From the NCBI GenBank assembly GCA_948469375.1, contig CAOKLO010000024.1:1-48115 (forward strand): DNA of 48,115 nucleotides, read 5' to 3'. Each line of letters begins with the position of its first letter. Positions within the stretch are counted from its first letter, which is position 1. Below are positions 1-8,475 of this stretch, piece after piece. The notes beneath the pieces were generated by a model that was given only the letters and a program-made list of their open reading frames with translations, searched no databases and was not told the DNA's origin. A program made the translations under genes and the position numbers. This stretch comes from an uncultured bacterium (GTDB taxonomy: Bacteria; Bacillota; Clostridia; Oscillospirales; Oscillospiraceae).

Positions 1-155
1 AGATTTTTTCTCAGTTTCGTTGTCCCGATTTCTCAAAAATTTTGTCACGCTACAACGGCCCAATACATTTGCTTGTTTTCAAGCCCAGGCGTCCGAAAAA
101 AGAGTGGAGGCAGCCGCATGGCTGTGATAGAATAAAGCAAAGAAGGTGAGGAACG

Positions 156-1150
156 ATGGACGAGGAAACCACGGTTGCCCAGGGACTGCATACCACAGAT
201 GATAGCGCGGGCTACGATGCGGCCTGCATGCGGGTCCTTTCCGAAAAAGCAATCTTGGCGCGGATTATGAAAGCCTGTCTGGAGGAGTACCGGGATTGCC
301 CGGTGCGCGGCATAGAGGAAAAGTATATCAAGGGACAGCCCCAGGCGTCCAGCGTTCCCGTGCTGCCGGACGAGGAAGAAAGCGTCATCAGCGGCCTGGA
401 TGCGGAAATCTGTCCACGAGGGAACGGTCACTTACGATATCCGATTCCGCGCCATTGCCCCTGACTCCGGGGAGCTAATCGGCCTGATCGTGAACGTGGA
501 ACCTCAGAATGATTTTTACCCAGGGTATCCTCTGGCGAAGCGGGGAATATACTATATACTATTGCAGCCGCAATTGCAGCCGCATGATTTCCTCTCCGTA
601 TGGCCGGGAGTTTACGGGCTCTCATTACGAGAAGCTCAAGAAGGTCTATTCCATCTGGATCTGCATGAATCCGCCGAGAAGGCGGGAGAATACCATCACC
701 CGGTATCGTCTGACGGAGGAACATCTTGTAGGGCAGGCTGTGGAGCCGGTCCAGAATTACAACCTGCTGTCCATCGTCATGCTGTGCCTGGGCGGGCCGG
801 ACGGCGAAAACTACGACGGTGTGCTGCGGATGCTGGATGTGCTGCTCTCGCACGAAACCAGCGAGGCAGAGAAACGCAGAATTTTGCAGGACGATTATGA
901 TATTCAAATGACGCGAACACTGGAAAGCGAGGTGTCGGCTATGTGCAATTTGAGCAAAAGCGTCATGGAAAAGAGCTGGAAGAAGGACATGGAGAAGGGC
1001 CTAGCAAAGGGCGTAGAGCAAGGCATTCTGTCGTCTATTAGAAGCCTTATGGAAACGATGGGCTGGACTCTTGACCAAGCCATGACCGCTCTGAAAGTGC
1101 CGGAAGTGGAGCGCCGGGTCTATCAGGGCCTGCTGGGAAAACCATTGTAA
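156..1150 (+). pseudogene. Rpn-family PD-(D/E)XK nuclease/transposase, frameshifted
   Basis: The product resembles the Rpn family of recombination-promoting nucleases (putative transposases), but it is split over three frames. Frame one starts at ATG 156 after an AAGGTGAGG site and ends at 464. Frame two carries the nuclease core with a V-x-V-E-P-Q-N-D motif (about 490-520). Frame three carries the conserved YGREFTGSHYEKLKKVYSIW stretch and a basic, helical C-terminus ending at 1150. The first shift lies near 405-411. The second coincides with a 7-base tandem duplication (548-554 and 555-561), followed by an in-frame 12-base duplication (561-572 and 573-584). Rejoining the frames gives about 330 residues, a normal length for the family. 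Family assignment is from motif memory; inactivation is seen directly. Confidence 0.8.
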
Positions 1151-1153
1151 TTC

Positions 1154-1187
1154 AAACGCTGGGAATCTATGATGATTTCCAGCGTTT
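1154..1187 (+). terminator. Hairpin after the Rpn pseudogene
   Basis: A 14-base stem (AAACGCTGGGAATC with GATTTCCAGCGTTT, one G-T pair) encloses a 6-base loop three bases after the pseudogene stop and ends in TTTT. It fits a rho-independent terminator with a short T run. Confidence 0.6.
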
Positions 1188-1266
1188 TCGATTCCCCCTG
1201 ATTTTGGAAGTTTTTAGCAGGCAGCACGACTCAAACTCTCCCCTCTCTCTAAAAAAGAAAAACATA

Positions 1267-1306
1267 CCTCCCCGGAGCTGCCAAGCCGCTCCGAGGGAGG
1301 TTTTCC
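1267..1306. terminator. Hairpin in the 1188-1440 gap
   Basis: CCTCCCCGGAGC pairs with GCTCCGAGGGAGG with one bulge, and TTTTCC follows on the plus strand. An A-rich run (AAAAAAGAAAAA) lies on the left, so it could end transcription in either direction. Confidence 0.5.
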
Positions 1307-1440
1307 GTTTCAGGACGGCCCTTCCCGCCATTGTTGCTTATGCTTCATGTGTTCAGCGTTCTCCGGTGGTGTTGGTAATAGCTTTTTCAATGCTTGCCGG
1401 CTATACTGTCGTTACAACAAACGGGAAGGAGCACAGCAGC

Positions 1441-2064
1441 ATGGAACAGAAAAAGAACCTCTGCGCTCAGGTGCCCCTCAGCCTCCACGCGCAAGTCTGC
1501 GAGGCCAGAGAGTCGGCGGGCCAGACCACCAGCGAATACATCACGAACCTGCTGGTCGAATACTACAATCTGAAGAAAAACGGAGGTACGGCAACTATGA
1601 GCGGCAATGCGAGAAAGATAGCCTTCCAGATCCCCGAGGAGCTCTTCCGGCGGATCAAGACCTACCTGGAGTGGGAAGCCCAGCGGACCGGCAGGAAGCT
1701 GGCCCAGCGGGAGTTCGTGCTGAACTTGATCGAGGAAGCGCTGATCGAAGCTAAGGCGGCTGCCGCTGAAGAAGCCGAGCGGGTCAACGTCTCCATGGAC
1801 AGCGCCAGCCCCACCGGGGCTGCCACCGAGGCGAATGATCCCGAGGAGGAGGACCTGCCCCCGAGAAGTCCTGAACCACCACATCGCCACCGCGTCCCCG
1901 CCCTGCGGGGCGTGGTGCTTTCTTTGATGGCAGTAGAGAAGATTCCGCTGTCCATCGGCTTTCCCAAACAGTCAAAAATGATACAAGTTTTCACTACTCT
2001 TGAGGAATGGAATGGCAAAGGAGACCAAGGCAGGAGAACACAACTCTGGGTTTCCCCTCTCTAA
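1441..2064 (+). CDS. Ribbon-helix-helix-like accessory protein of a mobile element
   Basis: The start is ATG 1441, with GGGAAGGAG 11 bases upstream; the frame is open further upstream but without start signals. The protein (207 residues) has two similar segments, residues about 6-42 and 55-100. Each is a short strand followed by two helices (LCAQVPLSLHAQV and IAFQIPEELFRRI), the pattern of ribbon-helix-helix DNA-binding or relaxosome accessory proteins. Similar small proteins occur in Tn1549-like elements of gut Clostridia. The last 60 or so residues look unlike the rest and read through a GC-rich hairpin (about 1896-1925), so the natural stop may have been lost by a frameshift near 1860-1875, where another frame has TGA at 1872. 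A second possible start for the distal segment is ATG 1597. DNA binding is inferred. Confidence 0.55.
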   Translation: MEQKKNLCAQVPLSLHAQVCEARESAGQTTSEYITNLLVEYYNLKKNGGTATMSGNARKIAFQIPEELFRRIKTYLEWEAQRTGRKLAQREFVLNLIEEALIEAKAAAAEEAERVNVSMDSASPTGAATEANDPEEEDLPPRSPEPPHRHRVPALRGVVLSLMAVEKIPLSIGFPKQSKMIQVFTTLEEWNGKGDQGRRTQLWVSPL

Positions 2065-2100
2065 TAGTGAAAAATGCCGCCAGAAAAGAGACTAACACGG

Positions 2101-2875
2101 TGCGGTTTTATCGTTCTCTTTCACACAGCTTATAGGATTTGCATGTGCGACGGTTTACTACATGTTCTGCATGATTTACGAAGGCCGCAGGGGCAATCAG
2201 CTGGTTCCATTGACACCGAAACGGTTTTCGCTGAATGGAACTATGATCCGAAATGTAGTCAGCATCGGCATCCCGGGCGCGCTCATTACAGTGCTTATGA
2301 GCGTATCCAACATTGTGCTGAACAACTATATCGGTAATTATGGGTCTGATGCGGTGGCCTCTTATGGGATTGCTTATAAACTCGATATGATTCCTATTTT
2401 GCTGTCGGTGGGATTATCACAGGACGTTGCTCCTTTGGCGGGCTATTGCTATGGAGGAAATGAGAACAAGCGAATGTCCGATATTGTGAAGCGAACGACA
2501 CTATATGGCGTCCTTATGGGTGGGATATTTACCGCTGTCTTTGTACTGTTTGGAAAACCGCTTGCCTCCATATTCTTGAAAGATGATGTCTTAATTGAGC
2601 AAACAGGGTACTTTTTAAAAATCCTGCGCCTGCCGGCTCCGATGCTTGGGATTATCAATATGATGACCAGCTATTTCCAAGCGCTGGGTAAGGCGGTGAA
2701 ATCGCTGACCATTACACTCCTGAGAAATGCGGTGCTGTTTATTCCGGGCGTCATGATTCTGAACCATTTCTGGAAATTGGACGGCGTCATTGCGGCACAG
2801 CCAGTCGTTGAAACAGCTTTGGCAATTATTTGCATACTGATGTATGTGCTCGATGTAAAATCATCCCGCCGATAA
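2101..2875 (+). pseudogene. MATE-family efflux transporter, 5' half missing
   Basis: The open frame carries the C-terminal half of a MATE drug/sodium antiporter. It has membrane segments and the family-typical stretch IVLNNYIGNYGSDAVASYGI, then VAPLAGYCYGGNENKRM. Coding similarity begins without a start codon at about 2101 (a segment FTQLIGFACATVYYM), and the first in-frame ATG is 2162, inside a membrane helix. Full-length members have about 450 residues; here only about 258 remain. The intact MATE gene at 8476-9822 shows what is missing. A shortened protein from 2162 is formally possible but would lack the first six-helix bundle. Confidence 0.75.
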
Positions 2876-2988
2876 TCAACGCATACCCGACTCAAGCCGG
2901 ACAAGGCAAAATCTATAAGTCAAGCGCACCCCATAACCCAAGGCGAAGGGCTGGAGCAAGGCTGTCTACAGATAACAGCAAAAGAGGT

Positions 2989-3029
2989 GAGGCGGGAGCA
3001 TCCCTGACATGGGATGCTCCGCCTCTTTT
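2989..3029 (+). terminator. Strong hairpin terminator after the MATE remnant
   Basis: GAGGCGGGAGCATCCC pairs with GGGATGCTCCGCCTC (one bulged G) around a 6-base loop, followed by TTTTG. It separates the MATE remnant from the next gene, whose AGAAGGAGG site lies directly downstream. Confidence 0.75.
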
Positions 3030-3056
3030 GCATTTCAGAAGGAGGTAATCAACATT

Positions 3057-3881
3057 ATGAAACAGCATGCGGACGGCTTCGCTTCGTCCTCTAAAAGTCC
3101 CCCAAAGGAAACCCGCGAGATGAGCAACCAAGAATTTATCGCTCGTATAAATGCGCTCATCCCCGCCCCAAATGAAGAAGCCAACAGAAATTTGCTGGAC
3201 TTTGGCAACAGCCTCTGGCTTCGGCTGAAAGAGGACCTGTACAATACGTTTTCCTCCATTTCCCGCCACTTTACCCCGGATACATTACAAGGTGTGTACG
3301 ACCTGAGCGGAATTGCGAATGAGGGGATGCTGCCGTAGGAGATGATAGGCGCGGCAATTTATTTGCAGACAAATACGCCGGCGCAGGAGATCAAGGAGGA
3401 TTCCTGGGACTATTTCGTAGGTTTTACCACCCAGAAAGCCCCTGATAAAATCAGCTCCCTGGCGCTCTGCACTGTGCATGAAAACGGGTGTGCAGCGCAG
3501 TTCTATACCCGCCACTTTGGACGGTTCGCCCCCCTGGAGCTGCTGTATAACGCAACAGCCCGCTCCGTATACAACGGCGTTACGATAATGGAGGCTCTCC
3601 AACAGTTCGATTGCAATATGGAAATACGCCATCCATGGGGAACGGATGTTATTCTTGACCCAGAGCCTAAAATGGTGGAAAAGCTGACCCAGCTGATGCC
3701 GGACAGTCCCATTATTGCCGCTCATATCAACTTAGACGCGGACAGCGGGACCGTTGCCACGGAGATGAACCCCCTGTGGGAGAAGCTGCGGGATGAGTTA
3801 AGCCACGGCCCATACAGACAACAGCAGAAAAACTCCGAAAAAAAGCGCTCTTCCAAGCGCAGCCACCAAGTGGAAAGATAA
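3057..3881 (+). pseudogene. Unknown protein interrupted by one in-frame TAG
   Basis: ATG 3057 follows AGAAGGAGG at ideal spacing. The frame runs 93 codons to TAG at 3336-3338 and then continues in the same frame to 3881. There is no frameshift and no other damage, so the coding unit is about 274 residues with a single amber codon between residues GMLP and EMIGAA. CAG (Gln) is the simplest ancestor. The second part could restart at ATG 3342, but no good ribosome site is seen. The protein is soluble, acidic in the middle, and ends in a Lys/Arg/Ser-rich tail. I do not recognise the family. The position among element debris suggests cargo or an accessory gene of a conjugative element. Confidence 0.6.
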
Positions 3882-3902
3882 AGGTGAACACCCTCCGGCA
3901 AC

Positions 3903-3938
3903 GTCCCGGCATTCCACAACGGGACACCGGGACCTTTT
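3903..3938 (+). terminator. Terminator after the amber-interrupted gene
   Basis: GTCCCGG (3903-3909) pairs with CCGGGAC (3927-3933), followed by CTTTTTATTTT. A competing arm, CGGGAC at 3920-3925, could pair with the same left arm. Confidence 0.7.
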
Positions 3939-4095
3939 TATTTTCAGCAAAGCAAGGTCAAACATTGGAATTCAGCTGATGGTAATAACCGTCATAGACG
4001 TGGGAAATGGGCTTGTCCGCCGGCTCAGAAATTCCCCTTACCGCTCCGTTTCCGCCGTGCGCGGCGAAAACTGCGCCGGACGGGAAATTTCTTCG

Positions 4096-4200
4096 CTATC
4101 GACCGCGATTCGCTTCGCTGGATTCGCGGTCGATAAAGGAGGTGCGTTTGTTTTGTGGAAGGTTGCTGAGGTAATTTGCTCCGCTGATTGTCGTACTCAT
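4096..4200 (-). CDS. Possible 34-residue small ORF with a strong ribosome site
   Basis: On the minus strand ATG 4200 follows AAGGAAGG at 7-base spacing and opens a 34-codon frame ending in TAG at 4096. It begins about 80 bases after the sensor-kinase stop, so it could be a last small cistron of that operon. Its 3' end overlaps the inverted repeat at 4097-4135. No family is recognised. It may equally be the start of a lost gene. The rest of 3939-4280 holds a 6-bp hairpin (4240-4254) and nothing else recognisable. Confidence 0.3.
   Translation of the reverse strand: MSTTISGANYLSNLPQNKRTSFIDRESSEANRGR
4097..4135. repeat. 12-bp perfect inverted repeat
   Basis: TATCGACCGCGA (4097-4108) and TCGCGGTCGATA (4124-4135) form a perfect inverted repeat around 15 bases, with no T run after it. 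It may be an operator, an element end or a weak hairpin; nothing decides between these. Confidence 0.5.
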
Positions 4201-4280
4201 GATAATTCCTTCCTTTCTAATCGTTGGCCTGTTTGTTGTGCCGGAAACTCCGGCTGGTACGATATATGAGCGCAGGAGCG

Positions 4281-5513
4281 TCAGCCCATCTGTGGGATCA
4301 CTGCGGTAAAGGTGATGACTCCATCCGCATAATAGTTGGAAATGCGGCCCTTATGCCGGGTGACAATCGCCTTGGCGGTGGACAGGCCAATTCCGTAACC
4401 TCCAGTGGAGCGGGCGCGGGAGGTATCTGCCCGGTAAAACCGGTCAAAGTAACGGGAGAGCTGGGCGGTGTCCACTCCCGCACATGGGTTTGATGCGGAA
4501 ATATAGATATTCCGCCCCCGTACAGATACAGACAGATGAATGTTCCCCGCTGGATCACAGTATTTGACCGCATTGTCCAGCAGAATTGAAAACAGACGAA
4601 AGAAATTGCCTTGGACACCTTTTAAGCTGATCTCATCAGGAATTTCCGATGTCAAGGTTTTTCCGTCCGCCTCAGCCAGCGGCTGAAAGGCATCTGCACT
4701 GGCTTGGGCAATCTCACTGATAGAAAATAGCTCCACTGTGTCCTCTTTGATCGTTTCCTCTGTGCGGGCCAGCTCCACCAGATTTTTGATGAGCCTGTCT
4801 AAACGTGTGATTTGAGATTTTGCGCTCTCCAGCCACTTGTCCTCTCCATAGGTATCTTCCAGCAGCCCCATGTCCGCCGACAGAATCGCCAGCGGCGTTT
4901 TCAGTTCGTGGGAAGCATCTGTAACAAACTGCCGCTGCCGCTCCAGATTATCTACAAAAGGACGGATTGCCCGTTTGGACAGAACCAGCAGCAGAGCAAA
5001 AACAGTCAGAACACAGGCCAGGAATATAATAACCGTAATGCGCAGCGTATTATTGGCTGCCTGGAGCTGGAGAAAACAGTCCAGCACAATGACTGTGCTT
5101 CCTCCGGCTTCATCCGGGAATACACCGAAACGGTAATGGTCTACATACCCACGCTTCGCTCCGGTATTGACGATCTGGCTGATGGTGTCCACCACTGTCT
5201 GGCGATCCAGTGCGGCAATATGGTCCAACACAACGGACCGGATTTCCTGTTGGGCGGTAAGCTCTACAATAAAATATCGCGTTTCAAAGGGTGTCTCCGG
5301 GGTGATCTGGAAGTTAAAGTCCGAGGGGTCAAAATGGGTGCCTGGGGGAAGAAAGGTTCCTCCGTTTTGATGAAGAATGGAAATAGCCTTGTCCACACGA
5401 TTAGCGGTAATAAAGTGGTTGCTAATACCGATTGCCGTGCAGAGAACAGCCATGGTTCCAATCAGGGAAGCCATCGCGATGAGAATGAATTTCCGGCGTA
5501 AGGAAGAAATCAT
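4281..5513 (-). CDS. Membrane sensor histidine kinase
   Basis: A 410-residue sensor kinase, the partner of the overlapping response regulator (4-base ATGA overlap at 5510-5513). I place the start at ATG 5513, preceded by TGGAGG; a longer open frame upstream is only the antisense-like extension into the regulator gene. Two membrane helices (about 8-30 and 157-178) flank an extracellular sensor region of about 125 residues, and no clear HAMP domain follows. The phosphoacceptor is His202 in FVTDASHELKTPLAIL. The N box is LLDNAVKYC (Asn314), and the G box is GYGIGLSTA (372-380). It would autophosphorylate in response to an envelope signal and pass phosphate to the regulator. The signal is unknown; operon partners (HtrA, lipoprotein) point to envelope stress. 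Confidence 0.93.
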   Translation of the reverse strand: MISSLRRKFILIAMASLIGTMAVLCTAIGISNHFITANRVDKAISILHQNGGTFLPPGTHFDPSDFNFQITPETPFETRYFIVELTAQQEIRSVVLDHIAALDRQTVVDTISQIVNTGAKRGYVDHYRFGVFPDEAGGSTVIVLDCFLQLQAANNTLRITVIIFLACVLTVFALLLVLSKRAIRPFVDNLERQRQFVTDASHELKTPLAILSADMGLLEDTYGEDKWLESAKSQITRLDRLIKNLVELARTEETIKEDTVELFSISEIAQASADAFQPLAEADGKTLTSEIPDEISLKGVQGNFFRLFSILLDNAVKYCDPAGNIHLSVSVRGRNIYISASNPCAGVDTAQLSRYFDRFYRADTSRARSTGGYGIGLSTAKAIVTRHKGRISNYYADGVITFTAVIPQMG

Positions 5514-6184
5514 GTTGTTTCCTCCAGCAGATACCCCTGACCCCGGCGGGCGGCAATGCAGACATTGGCCCCTACCGCCTCCAGCTTCCGGCGCAGATAG
5601 GAGATATAGGCCCAGACCACGTTGATCTCCGCCTCGCTGTCGTAGCCCCAGATATGCTCCATGAACTGCTCCGTGGAGATCAGCCGCCCCTCCTGCCGCA
5701 TAAGCAGTTCCAGCATTTGAAACTCCCGGTTGCCCAGCCGGACGCAGGCGGAGCCGCATTTCAATTCAAAGGTGGAGCAGTCCAGGGTAACATTCCCGGC
5801 AGAGAGAATCTTGGGCGTATATTCCCCGCCCCGGCGGGTCAGCGCCCGGACCCTGGCAACAAATTCCCGGTTGTCGAAGGGCTTGGGCAGGTAGTCGTCC
5901 GCCCCGCTGTCTAATCCAGCCACCCTGTCCTCCACCTGGCTTTTTGCTGTCAAGAGCAGTACCGGAGTGGAAATGTTTTTGGAGCGCAGGGCCTGCAACG
6001 CCTGGATACCGTCCAGCTTTGGCATCATGATATCCAGTACAATGCAGTCGTAATTTTCCGCCAGCCCATAGTCCAGCGCGTCCTGCCCGTTGTAGACCAC
6101 ATCCACGGAGTAATGCTCCCGCTTGAGCAGGGCCTCCAGCACCATGGTCATCTCCGGCTCGTCATCGGCAACTAAAATCCGCAC
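5510..6184 (-). CDS. OmpR/PhoB-family response regulator
   Basis: A 224-residue regulator with an N-terminal receiver domain (acidic pocket Asp8/Asp9, phosphoacceptor Asp51 in VLDIMMPKLDG, Thr79, Lys101) and a C-terminal winged-helix domain (about 125-222) ending RRGQGYLLEE. It is the cognate partner of the kinase that overlaps it. Because it is co-transcribed with HtrA, the alarmone synthetase and the lipoprotein, it probably autoregulates the operon. Candidate binding boxes (TTTTrAGT repeated every 11 bp) lie just upstream of the -10 elements of its own operon and of the Gld-type ABC operon. This spacing is the usual one for OmpR-family dimers. Target assignment is inference. Confidence 0.95.
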   Translation of the reverse strand: MRILVADDEPEMTMVLEALLKREHYSVDVVYNGQDALDYGLAENYDCIVLDIMMPKLDGIQALQALRSKNISTPVLLLTAKSQVEDRVAGLDSGADDYLPKPFDNREFVARVRALTRRGGEYTPKILSAGNVTLDCSTFELKCGSACVRLGNREFQMLELLMRQEGRLISTEQFMEHIWGYDSEAEINVVWAYISYLRRKLEAVGANVCIAARRGQGYLLEETT

Positions 6185-6205
6185 AATGTACCCTCCCTTG
6201 CGTAT

Positions 6206-7219
6206 TTATGTTGGCTTTTGCTCGGTGAGTTTTACGCTTATCGTGGTTTCTTTTCCACTGCGAGATACCACCACTTTGACCACATCCCCAACGCTGTGCC
6301 GGCTTAAAACGGCTGATACATCTGCGGCGTTGTTAATAGCCGCTCCGTCAATTTGGATAATGCGGTCTCCGGCTTTCAGCCCCTTATCCGCAGAGGATTG
6401 GGTAACGTATAGCCCCGGCGTGGAGTAGTAGGTTTGCCACCCCATTCCTGGCTTTGTGATTTGGGCCACGCTGATGCCAAGCTGCGGGCGCCCGGTCACA
6501 TAGCCATATTGAATCAGGGCCTGGACAATCTCCTTGACGGTATCTGAGGGGATGGCAAAGGCCAACCCCTCAATATCATCACCAGAGGATTTTGCGTTGA
6601 CCACTCCGACTAATTCTCCGTCCAGATTAAACAGACCGCCGCCGGAATTTCCAGGGTTGACCGCCGCTGAGGTTTGCAGCAGTGTCATGGCTTCTCCGTC
6701 AATGGTAATCTCCCGGTCTTTCGCGCTGATAATACCCTCGGTTACAGTGCCGCCTAATTCGCCCAGCGGATTGCCGATTGCAATTACGAAATCCCCGACC
6801 CGCACAGCTGATGAATCGGCCAGCTTTGCGGTGGCCAATCCTGACGCATTGATTTTCAAGACTGCCAGATCAGTTTTTGCATCTGTGCCGGTCAATGCGG
6901 CTGTATAGGTCTGACCATCACTCAGCCGAACCTTGATCGTATTGGCCCCATCAATAACATGGTGATTGGTAACGATATAGCCATCCTCAGACAGGACAAC
7001 CCCGCTCCCAGCCCCTTCTGTTACATACTCCCGGAACCAACTGCTGACTTGCTTGGTCTCTGTGAACACCTCCACTACACTGGGAGCCGCGCTATCCACA
7101 ATGCCGGCCAGGTCGATTACTACCAGGGTAGCAGCAGATGCAGTGCCACACAGAAAGCACACACACATCAAGACTGCACAGGCCAATACCACTGCCCGTT
7201 TCTGGATTTTTTGTTTCAT
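6206..7219 (-). CDS. HtrA/DegP-type serine protease with PDZ domain
   Basis: A 337-residue envelope protease. Residues 1-29 form a signal peptide or signal anchor with a possible cut after GTASA. The trypsin-like domain carries the full triad: His87 (TNHHVIDG), Asp117 (KTDLAVLK) and Ser192 (NPGNSGGGLF). A single PDZ domain occupies about 245-332. The protease would remove damaged exported proteins. It overlaps the upstream alarmone-synthetase gene by 4 bases and sits 21 bases before the response regulator, so it belongs to that operon. Linking HtrA to a two-component system is known elsewhere (CiaRH/HtrA in streptococci). No key residue is missing. Confidence 0.95.
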   Translation of the reverse strand: MKQKIQKRAVVLACAVLMCVCFLCGTASAATLVVIDLAGIVDSAAPSVVEVFTETKQVSSWFREYVTEGAGSGVVLSEDGYIVTNHHVIDGANTIKVRLSDGQTYTAALTGTDAKTDLAVLKINASGLATAKLADSSAVRVGDFVIAIGNPLGELGGTVTEGIISAKDREITIDGEAMTLLQTSAAVNPGNSGGGLFNLDGELVGVVNAKSSGDDIEGLAFAIPSDTVKEIVQALIQYGYVTGRPQLGISVAQITKPGMGWQTYYSTPGLYVTQSSADKGLKAGDRIIQIDGAAINNAADVSAVLSRHSVGDVVKVVVSRSGKETTISVKLTEQKPT

Positions 7220-7878
7220 AGAACCGCTCCTTTCTGTTCTGGTAGAGTTTCTATCAATTCCCGAATGGTTTGCAGAGACAAGTCCGTGGAGGCAATTTCA
7301 TCCGCACACCGTTTCAGCTCCTGGACGATCAGCGCCTGATTTTCAATGTCCTGTTTATATTTCAACTGATGCTCAATGCTGGCCCAGCAGTCCATGGCGA
7401 TGGTGCGAAGCTGCACCTCCAGCCAGACCGGATGCTCCGGTGCTTTCTCCAAAAAGCGCAAAGGCAGGGAGAGGATCATGTGATAGCTGCGGTATCCGTT
7501 GGGTTTCGGGTTACGGATATAATCCTTTTCCCGCAAAATCTGAACACCCGGAATCTGGCGGATGAGGCTGACCGTCTGGTCAATATTCTGGACAAAGGGG
7601 CATACCAAACGTACCCCTGCGGCATCCCACACATCCTGGAGGGCGCTGTCTGCCGTAACAGGGAGATTTTGCCGCTCCAGCTTTGCCCTCATGCTTTCCG
7701 CACTCTTAATCCTGGCCTGGAACGAGGCAATCGGGTCACGCTGTCCCCGGCTGGCCTGATAGCGGCGGATCATCTGGAGACAAGAGAGAAATTCTTCAAT
7801 CACACCTTCCAAAAGAATCAGGTAGTCTCCATAAAAAAACCGTTCTGCACTGGTGATCTCAAGAGGTAAATTTTCCAA
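7216..7878 (-). CDS. Small alarmone synthetase (RelA/SpoT domain, RelQ/RelP-like)
   Basis: A 220-residue protein made of a single (p)ppGpp synthetase domain, without the hydrolase or TGS/ACT parts of long Rel enzymes. Visible motifs are RIKSAESMRAK (56-66), a D-A-A-G-V-R motif at 85-90, DYIRNPKPNGYRSYH (119-133), Glu154 in LEVQLRTIAMD, and ASIEHQLKYK (166-175). It should transfer pyrophosphate from ATP to GDP or GTP. RelQ/RelP enzymes are often induced by cell-wall stress. Here the gene lies inside an envelope-stress-type operon, between the lipoprotein (1-base gap) and HtrA (4-base overlap), which suggests that alarmone production is triggered by the same signal. That coupling is inference. 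Confidence 0.9.
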   Translation of the reverse strand: MENLPLEITSAERFFYGDYLILLEGVIEEFLSCLQMIRRYQASRGQRDPIASFQARIKSAESMRAKLERQNLPVTADSALQDVWDAAGVRLVCPFVQNIDQTVSLIRQIPGVQILREKDYIRNPKPNGYRSYHMILSLPLRFLEKAPEHPVWLEVQLRTIAMDCWASIEHQLKYKQDIENQALIVQELKRCADEIASTDLSLQTIRELIETLPEQKGAVL

Positions 7879-7879
7879 A

Positions 7880-8371
7880 TCAAGCTCCCTTCTGTGGGTG
7901 ATCCGTGTTGGGTGGGACGGTTCTTTCCAGCCAAAGCGTACATTGCAGCGTCCCGTCCTCCGTCAGAATAAAAATCAACGCCACTTCGCTGGTGTCATTC
8001 CTGACAGTGATATGTCCCACACCGTCCTGGCCGGTGGTCGCGTCAATCACGGCCCCTTGGTCAAAGAAAAGCGTCATAGCACCCTGTACCTCCTGCTGCG
8101 GGTCAAACAATGTCAACAGCAGTTCGCCGCTCCTCGGCAGGCCGGAGACGCTGGCCACTCCTTCGCTGTCCACTTGACAATGGCCGCTGTTGGCCTCCGT
8201 AGTGAAACAGGCCGCGCTTCCGTTGAGGGTGTCCCCATTTTCAGTTTGGAACAGAGCCGCAATAGAAAGCTCGTCCTCCTCTGTTTTTTCAGGAGGCGCT
8301 GCGCTCATGCTGGCACAGCCGGACAGAAGCAACAACAGCAGCAGCGCAATTCCTACTTTTTGAATCCGCAT
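7880..8371 (-). CDS. Putative lipoprotein, first gene of the stress operon
   Basis: A 163-residue exported protein with a Leu-rich signal peptide and a lipobox LLLSGC (Cys19). It should be lipid-anchored on the outer face of the membrane. The mature part looks beta-rich and has no cysteine pair or known domain that I recognise. I prefer ATG 8371 over GTG 8374; both follow AAAGGAGG. As first gene of the operon, under the TTTTrAGT promoter, it may be a sensor accessory or a client-binding protein for the kinase or HtrA, but nothing in the sequence proves this. Confidence 0.8.
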   Translation of the reverse strand: MRIQKVGIALLLLLLLSGCASMSAAPPEKTEEDELSIAALFQTENGDTLNGSAACFTTEANSGHCQVDSEGVASVSGLPRSGELLLTLFDPQQEVQGAMTLFFDQGAVIDATTGQDGVGHITVRNDTSEVALIFILTEDGTLQCTLWLERTVPPNTDHPQKGA

Positions 8372-8419
8372 CACAGGCGCCTCCTTTCGGCTGGCTTCTA
8401 TGAATGAAGCCTTGCTATC

Positions 8420-8452
8420 AGTATAGATGCCATACTCAAAAATAACTTAAAA
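8420..8452 (-). promoter_or_regulatory. Promoter with tandem TTTTrAGT boxes (stress operon)
   Basis: Read on the minus strand, TTTTAAGT (8452-8445) and TTTTGAGT (8441-8434) are 11 bp apart. The -10 TATACT (8425-8420) starts 16 bp after the start of the second box. No good -35 exists, so the boxes occupy the place where an activator would recruit RNA polymerase. The same layout occurs at 10403-10435. Confidence 0.65.
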
Positions 8453-8475
8453 GAAACACGGCGGTGTCAAAATTT

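Noticed and set aside
3336-3338. Genome-wide TAG recoding
   Set aside because: Several intact genes here end in TAG without coding continuation (for example 29275, 34303, 38696, 45528 and 46355), so TAG is a normal stop in this organism.
4281-5759. A longer kinase start, giving 492 residues
   Set aside because: The extra 82 codons overlap the response regulator in another frame, have biased Gly/Ala/Arg composition, and ATG 5513 has its own ribosome site and the usual 4-base overlap.
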